From Vicinamibacterales bacterium (lineage in GTDB: Bacteria > Acidobacteriota > Vicinamibacteria > Vicinamibacterales > 2-12-FULL-66-21): a stretch of 40,358 bases of DNA. Where the stretch lies: contig DASXLB010000047.1 of the NCBI GenBank assembly GCA_036496585.1, positions 1-40,358 of the forward strand. The letters are read 5' to 3'. The translations under genes and the position numbers were made by a program. The notes beneath the pieces are model-generated. The model was not told the DNA's origin and did not search any database. It saw only the letters and a list, made by a program, of their open reading frames with translations. This document shows positions 27,395-35,335 of this stretch, in pieces (the stretch's first letter is position 1; every line of letters begins with the position of its first letter).

Positions 27395-27400
27395 ATTATA
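27395..27400 (-). promoter_or_regulatory. Consensus -10 box of the acyl-CoA mutase operon
   Basis: A perfect TATAAT on the minus strand lies 8 nt before ATG 27386, in a GC-rich setting where it is rare by chance. The predicted transcript starts at or within 1-2 nt of the start codon, so it would be leaderless. No convincing -35 is visible. Confidence 0.5.
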
Positions 27401-27477
27401 GCGCGCGGTCCGCCGGCGCGGCTTCGCTGGGCGCACCCCGGAGCGTGACGGTGCGGCCGGACGGCGACCGCCCAATC

Positions 27478-27507
27478 TTGACGCGGGTTGAAAATCCGCT
27501 GTAGCGT
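27478..27507 (+). promoter_or_regulatory. Candidate promoter of glutamate dehydrogenase
   Basis: TTGACG at 27478-27483 and TAGCGT at 27502-27507 are spaced by 18 bp. The -10-like element is 8 nt before ATG 27516, again implying a leaderless or near-leaderless mRNA. It shares a 129-bp gap with the divergent mutase promoter. Confidence 0.4.
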
Positions 27508-27515
27508 GAACCGTT

Positions 27516-28766
27516 ATGGAAACAGCCGGAAGCATCTTCAATGCAATGCTCCAGGAGTTCGATGGCGCGGCGCGCATCCTCGGCCTCGACCCGGGCATCT
27601 GGAAAGTCCTGACGCATCCCAAGCGCCAGATCACCGTGTCCTGCCCCGTGCAGATGGACAACGGCGAGATCGAAGTGTTCACCGGCTACCGCGTGCAGTA
27701 CAACATCACGCTCGGACCAGCGAAGGGGGGCATCCGCTACCATCCCAACGTCTCGCTCGACGAGGTGACGGCGCTCGCCGCCTGGATGACCTGGAAGTGC
27801 GCCGTCGCGCACATTCCCTTCGGCGGAGGCAAGGGCGGCATCATCGTCGATCCGAACCGGCTGTCGCGCCGGGAGCTCGAGGCGCTGACCCGCCGCTACG
27901 TGGCGGAGATCGTCGACGCCATCGGCCCTGAGAAGGACGTGCCCGCACCCGACGTCAACACCAACGACCAGATCATGGCCTGGATCATGGACACCTATTC
28001 CATGCACGTCGGCCATACGTCGACGGCGGTCGTGACCGGCAAGCCGATCGAGATGGGGGGCTCGCTCGGACGCCGGGAGGCGACCGGACGCGGCGTGATG
28101 ATCGTCACCCGCGAAGCCGCGAAGCACCTGGGGATCGCCATCACGGGCGCGACGGTTGCGGTGCAGGGCTTCGGCAACGTCGGCTCCGTCTCGGCGGATC
28201 TGCTGGCGAAGATCGGCGCGAAGATCGTCGCCGTCACCGACTGGAAGGGCGGCGTCTACAACGACGCCGGGCTCGACATTGCGAAGCTGATCGAATACTC
28301 GCAGCAGCACCGCACGATCGACGGCTTTCCCGGTGGCGACAAGCTGGACAACGCGAAGCTCTTCGGCCTCGACGTCGACGTCCTGGTGCCGGCGGCGCTC
28401 GAGAACCAGATCACGATGGACAACGCGCCCTCGATCAAGGCCCGGATCATCTCCGAAGGCGCCAACGGCCCGACGACGCCCGAAGCGCACAAGCACCTGC
28501 ACGACCGGGGCGTGTTCGTCATCCCCGATATCCTCGCCAACGCCGGCGGCGTGACCACGTCGTATTTCGAGTGGGTCCAGGATCGCCACGGCTACTTCTG
28601 GACGGAAGAGGAAGTGAACAAGCGGCTCGAGGACAAGATGATCGAGGCGTTCAGCGACGTGCTGGGGATGTCGCTGCGCTACAAGACCGACCTCCGCACC
28701 GCCGCCTATATCGTCGCTATCAACCGCGTCGCTACCGTTACCAGGCTTCGCGGCATGTACGCGTAG
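27516..28766 (+). CDS. gdhA: Glutamate dehydrogenase (Glu/Leu/Phe/Val dehydrogenase family)
   Basis: This 416-residue hexameric-type enzyme interconverts glutamate and 2-oxoglutarate plus ammonia. Substrate-binding Lys70 (GPAKGGIRYHP), Lys94 and catalytic Lys106 (PFGGGKGGI) and Asp146 (DVPAPDVNTN) are present, and the Rossmann motif GFGNVG is at 218-223. An acidic residue (VAVTDWKGG) follows the second strand, which fits NAD use but does not prove it. Length is typical for the 410-420-residue class. It is divergent from the acyl-CoA mutase operon. Confidence 0.94.
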   Translation: METAGSIFNAMLQEFDGAARILGLDPGIWKVLTHPKRQITVSCPVQMDNGEIEVFTGYRVQYNITLGPAKGGIRYHPNVSLDEVTALAAWMTWKCAVAHIPFGGGKGGIIVDPNRLSRRELEALTRRYVAEIVDAIGPEKDVPAPDVNTNDQIMAWIMDTYSMHVGHTSTAVVTGKPIEMGGSLGRREATGRGVMIVTREAAKHLGIAITGATVAVQGFGNVGSVSADLLAKIGAKIVAVTDWKGGVYNDAGLDIAKLIEYSQQHRTIDGFPGGDKLDNAKLFGLDVDVLVPAALENQITMDNAPSIKARIISEGANGPTTPEAHKHLHDRGVFVIPDILANAGGVTTSYFEWVQDRHGYFWTEEEVNKRLEDKMIEAFSDVLGMSLRYKTDLRTAAYIVAINRVATVTRLRGMYA

Positions 28767-28841
28767 CTGCGCCGTCGTAATTCGTCATTTACAACTGTCC
28801 GAATTCGAACAAACGCCGAATCCCCGACGTATGTGGGAAGC

Positions 28842-31304
28842 ATGCTGGCTGACGTTCGATATGCGCTGAAGTGGCTTCTGCGCTCGCCGGGTTTCTCGGC
28901 GGTCGCCATCCTGTCCCTCGGCATCGGCATCGGCTTCAACTCCGCGCTGTTCTCCATCGTCGACGCGCTGCTCTTCCGGCCGCTGCCGGTCGTGCATCCC
29001 GAGCGCCTGGTCGATGTCTACACGAAGGCAGCCGACGGCGACACCTATTCGACCAACTCCTATCCCGACTTCCTCGATTTCCAGACGAAGAGCACCGTCT
29101 TCAGCGGCCTGGTCGGGTATAGCCCGTCGATCGCCGCGGTCAAGGCCGGCGATCGGTCGCGGATGGCGCTCGGAGAAGTCGTCAGCGGGAACTACTTCCA
29201 GGTGCTTGGCGTGAACGCCGCCATCGGCCGCACGCTCCTGCCGGAAGACGATCGCCGCGGCGCGCCGCGCGCGGCCGTGCTCTCCTACGTCTCGTGGCGG
29301 CGCGATTTCGGCAGCGATCCAGGCGTGACCGGTCGAACCTTGTTGATCCACGGCCAGCCCTATTCGATCGTCGGCGTCGCGCCGGCGGCCTTCACCGGCA
29401 TGGTCCCGATGCTGCAGCCGGAGGTGTGGACAGCGATTGGCTGGGTCGAGGACGTCGAACCGGCCGGCATCCAGGACGTCGTGCCGTCGCCGAGCGGCAC
29501 CACGCGTCTCGATCGCCGCGGGCAGCGCTGGCTGTTCGCGAAGGGACGCCTGAAGGATGGCGAGACAGGGGCGCGCGCGCAGGCCGAGATGTCGCTGCTG
29601 ATGAAGCAGCTCGCCGCCGAATACCCGAAAACCAACCAGCAGCGGCCGGTCGTGACGGCCATGAACGTGCGGATTCACCCCCAGGCCGACCAGGCGCTGC
29701 GGCCGATCGCCGCTGGGCTGATGGTGGCGATCGCGCTCGTGCTGGTCGTCGCGTGCGCCAACGTCGCCAACATGCTGCTGGCGCGCGCCTCGGGCCGCCG
29801 CCGCGAGATCGGCATCCGACTCGCCATCGGCGCCAGCCGCCGGCGCCTGATGCGGCAGCTGCTGACCGAGAGTGTCGTCCTGGGCGGGCTCGGCGCGATC
29901 GTCGGCGTGACGCTGGCCGCGGTCGCCATCCAGGTCATCGCCGCGCTGCCACTGCCGATTCCGATTCCGGTCGCGGTGTCGCTGCACATCGACGCGCGCG
30001 TGCTCACCTTCACGATCGCGATTGCCGCCGCGGCGGGACTCCTGGCCGGGCTGGCGCCGGCGGCGCGCGCCACCCGCGCCGACCTGGTTTCGGATCTGAA
30101 GGGCGACGCGATGGTGCAGCGAGTCGGACGCCGCTGGACGCTTCGCGACGGCCTGGTCGTGCTGCAAACCGCCGTCACGCTGGTGCTCCTGGTGACGGCC
30201 GGTCTCCTCACCCATAGCATCCTTCGCGCGCAGCGGGTCGATCTCGGCTTCCGGGCGAACGGACTGGCGGTGCTCGGGACCGAGCTCGGGCTGATCGGCT
30301 ACGACGAGACGAAGGCGACGGCGCTGATGCGGCGCGCCGCCGAGCGCACCGCGACGCTTCCCGGCGTGCAGTCGGTGTCGCGGGTCGTGCGGCAGCCGTT
30401 GGCGATCAACTACAACCGCAACACCGTCACCTTCCCCGGCCAGGGCATCGTCGACGAGCGCGGCGTCTCGATCGACGCGACCTGGGTTGACGAGCACTAC
30501 TTCGACACGATGTCGATTCCGCTGCTGCGCGGCCGCACCTTCAACAACGGCGACACGCCGCGTTCGGCGAAGGTCGCGATCGTGAACGAAGCATTCGTGC
30601 GCCGCTATTGGCCCGGCACCGACGGACTGGGGCACCACTTCCATACACCGTCGAACGGCGGGACCGACTATGTCGTGGTCGGCGTGTCGGCCACGTACAA
30701 GGTCGACACCGTCGGGGAGGCGCCCACGCCCTACATTCAGTACGCGCTCTCACAGCAGCCCTCGACCGGCGAGGTCCTGCTCGCGCGCACCGGCGGCGAT
30801 CCGGCGGCGCTGCTGGCGGCGATGCGGCGCGAAATTCTCGTGCTCGAGCCGAACACCGTCTTCCTCGACAGTCAGACGATGGACGGCCAGGTGAGCGCGG
30901 CGCTGCTGCCGGCGCGGATCGCCGCGCAGACGATCGTGCTGGTCGGCGTCATCGCGACACTGCTCGCCGCAATCGGACTCTACGGGGTCGTCGCGTATGC
31001 CGTCGGCCGGCGGACGCGCGAAATCGGGATCCGGATGGCGCTGGGCGCGGCGCCGGGGGGCGTGCTGGCGATGGTCATGCGCCAGGGCCTGGCGCTGGCA
31101 GCGGCGGGGATCGTCGCCGGACTGCTATTGGCGTTCGTCGCGGCGCGTGCGATCGCCGCCGCCCTGTATGGCGTCGGCGCCGGCGACCCGCTCGCCTGGA
31201 GCATCGCCGTCGCAGTACTGCTGGCTTCGGCGGCGCTTGCCAACTACGTCCCAGCCCGACGCGCCGCGCGCGTCGATCCCTCGATCGCGCTGCGGCAGAG
31301 TTGA
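28842..31304 (+). CDS. ADOP-type ABC transporter permease (duplicated MacB/FtsX)
   Basis: This 820-residue inner-membrane protein has the layout of acidobacterial duplicated orphan permeases: a first membrane helix near residue 20 (SPGFSAVAILSLGIGIG), an extracytoplasmic MacB-type domain, an FtsX domain with three helices (about 280-420, including ANVANMLLARASGRRREIGIRLAIGASRRRL), a fourth hydrophobic segment, a second extracytoplasmic domain, and a second FtsX domain (GRRTREIGIRMALGAAPGGV) at the C terminus. No ATPase gene is adjacent, consistent with the 'orphan' name. The transported substrate is unknown. ATG 28842 is preferred to GTG 28833 because it fits the LADVRYALK start seen in the family. 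Confidence 0.92.
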   Translation: MLADVRYALKWLLRSPGFSAVAILSLGIGIGFNSALFSIVDALLFRPLPVVHPERLVDVYTKAADGDTYSTNSYPDFLDFQTKSTVFSGLVGYSPSIAAVKAGDRSRMALGEVVSGNYFQVLGVNAAIGRTLLPEDDRRGAPRAAVLSYVSWRRDFGSDPGVTGRTLLIHGQPYSIVGVAPAAFTGMVPMLQPEVWTAIGWVEDVEPAGIQDVVPSPSGTTRLDRRGQRWLFAKGRLKDGETGARAQAEMSLLMKQLAAEYPKTNQQRPVVTAMNVRIHPQADQALRPIAAGLMVAIALVLVVACANVANMLLARASGRRREIGIRLAIGASRRRLMRQLLTESVVLGGLGAIVGVTLAAVAIQVIAALPLPIPIPVAVSLHIDARVLTFTIAIAAAAGLLAGLAPAARATRADLVSDLKGDAMVQRVGRRWTLRDGLVVLQTAVTLVLLVTAGLLTHSILRAQRVDLGFRANGLAVLGTELGLIGYDETKATALMRRAAERTATLPGVQSVSRVVRQPLAINYNRNTVTFPGQGIVDERGVSIDATWVDEHYFDTMSIPLLRGRTFNNGDTPRSAKVAIVNEAFVRRYWPGTDGLGHHFHTPSNGGTDYVVVGVSATYKVDTVGEAPTPYIQYALSQQPSTGEVLLARTGGDPAALLAAMRREILVLEPNTVFLDSQTMDGQVSAALLPARIAAQTIVLVGVIATLLAAIGLYGVVAYAVGRRTREIGIRMALGAAPGGVLAMVMRQGLALAAAGIVAGLLLAFVAARAIAAALYGVGAGDPLAWSIAVAVLLASAALANYVPARRAARVDPSIALRQS

Positions 31305-31308
31305 TGGC

Positions 31309-31392
31309 GGACCGCGAGGTCCCGTCTACAGATAGTCGGTCCGACGGATTGCTCCGGACCTCGGTCAGGTGGAGGGCGGGTCTCCAGACCCG
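31309..31392. terminator. Two hairpins between convergent ADOP and VWFA genes
   Basis: A near-perfect inverted repeat (arms about 31309-31322 and 31356-31366) and a compact hairpin (31377-31383 with 31386-31392, perfect 7 bp, 2-nt gap) fill the 89-bp convergent gap. Neither has a T-run. Bidirectional termination is plausible but unproven. Confidence 0.4.
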
Positions 31393-31393
31393 G

Positions 31394-33445
31394 CTACGAT
31401 CCCACCCGGAACCCGATCATTTGTTGGGCCGTCCCTGAAGCGCTCTTGGCGTCGATCTCGATGATGTACTCGCCGGCCGCCAGCGACGCGAGCGGAAAAT
31501 CGATCAGATACGGCTTGCCGTCAGCCGCCTGGATCGGCACGTCGGCCATCGACGTACCCGCACGATTCAACAACTTCGCGGTCACCTCCGGCTTGGCGCC
31601 CCCAGTCGCGTAGGCGTCGAGGCGGACCAGCAGGCGCTCGCCGCGGCTGAACTCGCGCGAAGTAATCGGACGCGCGTCCGCGTAGTTGCGGATCTGGAGC
31701 GCCTCGCGCGCCGTGCGGGCGCGGTAGACGCGTGGCGTGCTGAACGACACCTGGGTCTGTGCGTAGTCCGGCACCGTGACCGACTGCGTGGTCGAGTCGA
31801 TCACCTGTCCGCTGTCGTCCTCGACGACGATCTTCAGGTCGATCTGTCCGGGCGGCGCATTGAACGACGCGCTCGCCGCCGGCAGCTCCGCGGCCACCGG
31901 CATGTCGGGGTTGCCGGGCGCCGGCGCCACCATCGGCGCGTCCGAGTCGGGGATGCGGCCGCGGAAGATCGGGCGGCCGTCGGCGGCGGTCGCGGTCAAC
32001 TGCACGCGCGCCGCGGTGCTCCCGCCCTTCGAGGGCAATGCTTCCCAGACGAAGGTGACGAGATCCTGGCCGTTCCCGCCGCGGTCGGTCCCCGTCCAGA
32101 AACGCGCCTTGTGCTCGCGCGCCGGATCGACGATCGTGTTCAGCGCGTTGGTCACCTCCGGCTTCGCTTCGGTCCTCGGGCCCGCGCTCGCCCTGGCGGC
32201 GTCGTCGGTGGTGTAGGCCCAGTATCCCTTGCGGAAACGCACCTCGACGTTGGGCCGCTTCACGCGGACGTCGATCGTGTGGAACTTGCCGTCGGTCGGC
32301 GCGGTCACCGAGGTGTAGCCGAGCAGGTAGTAGCCGCTCGCGTCCCGGATGATCTGTTTCATCGCCTTGCCGAGGTCGTTGCGGTTGACGATGGCCCGGC
32401 CGTCGGTGTTGTCGGCCAGGACGCGCAGCGAGTCGGTGGTCGACTGGAGGTTGGTGCGATCGGTCTGCAGGCTGACGCCTTCGCTCACGTCGTACTCGAA
32501 CACCGCCAGCCCGCGGGGATCGACGGCATAAATGGACGTGTTGTTGCGGTTGCACATCTCGTAGACGTCCTTCAGCCGGTCGATCAGATCGACCGACGTG
32601 AAGAACTGCTCGGTCTGCGCCCGCTGGTCGGTGACGTCCTGGCCAGGACGCGCGGTGTTGCCGACGCCGGGCATCGCGGCGATCGGATTCGAGAGCTGCA
32701 GCGGCAGGTTCGCGGTGAAGCCTTCGCTGACGAACACCAGCTGCTTGCGCCCCTCACGCATGGAGCCGAGCTGCGCCGCGGCGGCGCGCAGCGCCCCCAT
32801 GGTGACGTCGTTGCGGACCGACTCCACCTGCACCGTCGGGTAGTAGGCGTACTTCTCCTCGAATTCGTTGCGCGGCAGGTAGTCTCCCTTGCGCCCCTCG
32901 AAGTGCTCGATCGCCGAGATGAGCGACGCCTTGTTGCGCGTGAAGGTCAGGGCGCTGGCCGGCGTCAGCGGATACATGATCGCCATCATGTCCTGCGGCG
33001 CGAGCAGGTTGACGAAATCGACGAGCGGCTGTCGGACGACCATGTCGTTGCCGCGGCGGACGTGGTAGTCGTCGAGCAGCATGATGAACAGCCGCACGTC
33101 CGGCTTCTTCGCCTCGAGCTCCTGGTCCGACTCGTTCAGGATCTCCTTCGGCTGGTAGCTTCGCGTCAGCTCGTCGATCTTGACGACGTCGAAACTCTCG
33201 ACCTTCTGCGGACGGCGGTCCTCGCGGACCTCGAAATCGTCCGGTTTCATGTCGAGGACGACTTCGCCGGTCTTCTTGTCGGTGACGATGACGTCGACAC
33301 TGATGAAGTTGATGCCGCTGCGGATCACCGGACGCTGCGGCTGCGGCGTCTGCGCGGCTGCCGGCGGCGTCGCCGGCGGCGGGGATGGCGGTTGCTGGGC
33401 CTGCGCGATAAGCAGGCCGGCCGCGAGGAGAGCGTACACTCGCAT
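31394..33445 (-). CDS. Secreted VWFA-related protein, acidobacterial type
   Basis: This 683-residue protein starts with a signal peptide (MRVYALLAAGLLIAQA) and a Pro-rich linker (18-40). An immunoglobulin-like segment follows (INFISVDVIVTDKKTGEVV, then DFEVREDRRPQKVESF), then a VWFA-like domain (about 115-380) and C-terminal beta-rich domains. The usual DxSxS metal site is replaced by LLDDYHV (123-129), so classical metal-dependent adhesion is doubtful. Such proteins are abundant in Acidobacteriota and of unknown function. ATG 33445 is fixed by the signal peptide. It is separated from the divergent acyl-CoA dehydrogenase by only 23 bp. Confidence 0.85.
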   Translation of the reverse strand: MRVYALLAAGLLIAQAQQPPSPPPATPPAAAQTPQPQRPVIRSGINFISVDVIVTDKKTGEVVLDMKPDDFEVREDRRPQKVESFDVVKIDELTRSYQPKEILNESDQELEAKKPDVRLFIMLLDDYHVRRGNDMVVRQPLVDFVNLLAPQDMMAIMYPLTPASALTFTRNKASLISAIEHFEGRKGDYLPRNEFEEKYAYYPTVQVESVRNDVTMGALRAAAAQLGSMREGRKQLVFVSEGFTANLPLQLSNPIAAMPGVGNTARPGQDVTDQRAQTEQFFTSVDLIDRLKDVYEMCNRNNTSIYAVDPRGLAVFEYDVSEGVSLQTDRTNLQSTTDSLRVLADNTDGRAIVNRNDLGKAMKQIIRDASGYYLLGYTSVTAPTDGKFHTIDVRVKRPNVEVRFRKGYWAYTTDDAARASAGPRTEAKPEVTNALNTIVDPAREHKARFWTGTDRGGNGQDLVTFVWEALPSKGGSTAARVQLTATAADGRPIFRGRIPDSDAPMVAPAPGNPDMPVAAELPAASASFNAPPGQIDLKIVVEDDSGQVIDSTTQSVTVPDYAQTQVSFSTPRVYRARTAREALQIRNYADARPITSREFSRGERLLVRLDAYATGGAKPEVTAKLLNRAGTSMADVPIQAADGKPYLIDFPLASLAAGEYIIEIDAKSASGTAQQMIGFRVGS

Positions 33446-33452
33446 AGCCCGA

Positions 33453-33461
33453 TGATAACAT
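33453..33461. promoter_or_regulatory. Overlapping divergent -10-like boxes
   Basis: In the 23-bp gap 33446-33468, TATCAT (33453-33458, minus strand) lies 7 nt before ATG 33445, and TAACAT (33456-33461, plus strand) lies 7 nt before ATG 33469. The two boxes overlap, so the divergent genes may compete for RNA polymerase. Any -35 element must lie inside the opposing coding region. Confidence 0.45.
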
Positions 33462-33468
33462 CCCGATC

Positions 33469-34635
33469 ATGGCGGAACAGACGATCGCGCGCGCCCAGCC
33501 ATTGACGGTCCTTGCCGAAGACGAGGCGATCTTCCGCGGCAGCGTCGGCGAGTTCGCCGAAGCTCAGGTGCGGCCGCTGGTGCGCGAGATGGACGACCAC
33601 GCGAAGATTCCGCGCACGTTGATCGACCGGATGTTCGAGCTCGGAGTCATGGGGATCGAGATTCCCGAGAGCTACGGCGGCGCCGGCGCCAGCTTCTTCC
33701 ATTCCGTGCTCGCGGTCGAGGCATTCTCGCGCGTCGACCCCTCGATCGGCGTGCTGGTCGACGTGCAGAACACGCTGGTCATCAACGCGTTCCTGCGTTG
33801 GGGGAGCGAGGAGATCAAGCGCCGCTACTTGCCGCGGCTGGCCGCGACGGACGTCGGCGCCTACGCCCTGTCGGAGGCCGGTTCGGGCAGCGACGCGTTC
33901 GCGTTGACGACCCGCGCCCGCGAGGATGCCGACGCCTATGTGGTCAGCGGCCGCAAGCTGTGGATCACCAACGGCAACGAGGCCAACATCTTCCTCGTCT
34001 TCGCCACGGTCGATCCCGGCGCCGGCTACCGCGGCATCACCGCGTTCGTCGTCGAGCGCGGGTTCCCCGGGTTCAGCGTCGGCAAGAAGGAGGACAAGCT
34101 CGGCATCCGGGCCAGCAGCACCTGCGAGCTGATTCTCGAGGACTGCCGCGTGCCGAGGGCCAACGTCCTCGGCGAGGTCGGCAAGGGCTACAAGACGGCC
34201 ATCGAGACGCTGAACGAGGGACGGATCGGCATCGGCGCGCAGATGCTCGGCCTCGCCGCGGCCGCGCTCGATCACACGATCAAATACACGAGAGAGCGCA
34301 AGCAGTTCGGCCGGGCGATCGCCGAGTTCCAGGCCGTGCAGCACCAGATCGCGCGCGCCGCGGTCGACGTGGAAGCGGCGCGGCTCACCGTCTACAACGC
34401 GGCGCGGCTGCGCGATGCCGGCAGGCCGTTTCTCACCGAGGCGGCGATCTGCAAGATCCTCGCGTCAGAGGTCGCCGAGCGGGTCGCCTCGCTCGCCGTG
34501 AACCTGTTCGGTGGCAACGGCTTCGTCAAGGAGTATCCGGTCGAGAAGCTGTACCGCGACGCGAAGATCGGCCAGATCTACGAGGGCACCTCAAACCTGC
34601 AGCTGCAGACGATCGCCAAGCAGATCCTCGGCTGA
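33469..34635 (+). CDS. Acyl-CoA dehydrogenase (short/branched-chain type)
   Basis: This 388-residue FAD enzyme oxidises acyl-CoA to 2-enoyl-CoA. It shows the flavin/substrate motif YALSEAGSGSDAFAL, the TRERKQFGRAIAEFQAVQ helix and the C-terminal LYRDAKIGQIYEGTSNLQL, with catalytic Glu372 present in YEGT. Sequence style is that of short- or branched-chain enzymes, consistent with nearby mutase and glutamate dehydrogenase in amino-acid breakdown. ATG 33469 is the natural start; it leaves only 23 bp to the divergent gene. Confidence 0.94.
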   Translation: MAEQTIARAQPLTVLAEDEAIFRGSVGEFAEAQVRPLVREMDDHAKIPRTLIDRMFELGVMGIEIPESYGGAGASFFHSVLAVEAFSRVDPSIGVLVDVQNTLVINAFLRWGSEEIKRRYLPRLAATDVGAYALSEAGSGSDAFALTTRAREDADAYVVSGRKLWITNGNEANIFLVFATVDPGAGYRGITAFVVERGFPGFSVGKKEDKLGIRASSTCELILEDCRVPRANVLGEVGKGYKTAIETLNEGRIGIGAQMLGLAAAALDHTIKYTRERKQFGRAIAEFQAVQHQIARAAVDVEAARLTVYNAARLRDAGRPFLTEAAICKILASEVAERVASLAVNLFGGNGFVKEYPVEKLYRDAKIGQIYEGTSNLQLQTIAKQILG

Positions 34636-34690
34636 TTTCGCCGCCGTTCCTGCTACTATCCGCCGTTCGGCAACAGCGAAGGAGGTTCGG

Positions 34691-35263
34691 ATGAGAGTGG
34701 CAATCATTGTCGTGTGTACCGTGATGGGGTGCGCCGGCGGCGTACTCGTCGCCCAGGACAAGAAGGCGGCGGCGAAGAAAGCCGCGCCTGCCGCCGCGCC
34801 GTCGGACGCCGCCGCGATCAAGAAGGCGATCTCGGCGGCGCCCGCCTCGATCGGCAAGGACGCCACCATCGTGGGCATGGATGAGAAGATGAACATGCGC
34901 ACGATTCGCAAGGGCACCAACGGTTTCACCTGCATGGTCGCGGGGCCGGGACCAGACGCGATGTGCGCCGACCAGAATGCGATGGCGTGGTTCGACGCCT
35001 ACATGAACAAGAAAGATCCGCCGCGAGACAAGATCGGCTTCGTCTACATGCTGGCGGGCGACAGCGGCGCCAGCAACACCGATCCGTTCGCGGAGAAGGC
35101 AACGCCGACCAACAACTGGGTCACGACCGGGCCGCACGTCATGATCGTCGGCGGCAAGGGCATGACCTCGGGGTACGTCCACGACGCCAAGGCAGATCCG
35201 ACCGGGCCGTACGTGATGTGGGCGGGAACGCCGTACGAGCATCTCATGCTGCCGGTCAAGTGA
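34691..35263 (+). CDS. Small exported protein of unknown function
   Basis: This 190-residue protein begins with a signal sequence (MRVAIIVVCTVMGCAGGVLVA), with a Cys14 that could be a weak lipobox. A Lys/Ala-rich spacer (about 24-40) and a globular part with GFTCMVAGPGPDAMCADQNAMAW (seen in pieces) follow, with two Cys that could form a disulfide. I do not recognise an enzyme family. A near-perfect ribosome-binding site (AAGGAGGT at 34679-34686) precedes ATG 34691, so translation should be strong. It follows the acyl-CoA dehydrogenase by 55 nt, probably as a separate or read-through unit. Confidence 0.8.
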   Translation: MRVAIIVVCTVMGCAGGVLVAQDKKAAAKKAAPAAAPSDAAAIKKAISAAPASIGKDATIVGMDEKMNMRTIRKGTNGFTCMVAGPGPDAMCADQNAMAWFDAYMNKKDPPRDKIGFVYMLAGDSGASNTDPFAEKATPTNNWVTTGPHVMIVGGKGMTSGYVHDAKADPTGPYVMWAGTPYEHLMLPVK

Positions 35264-35335
35264 GGCGCCGCGGCGGCGCGCTCGTGACCTGAGCGCCGGC
35301 GAGGCCCCGGAAGGGCGCCCGCCGGACGCCAAGCG

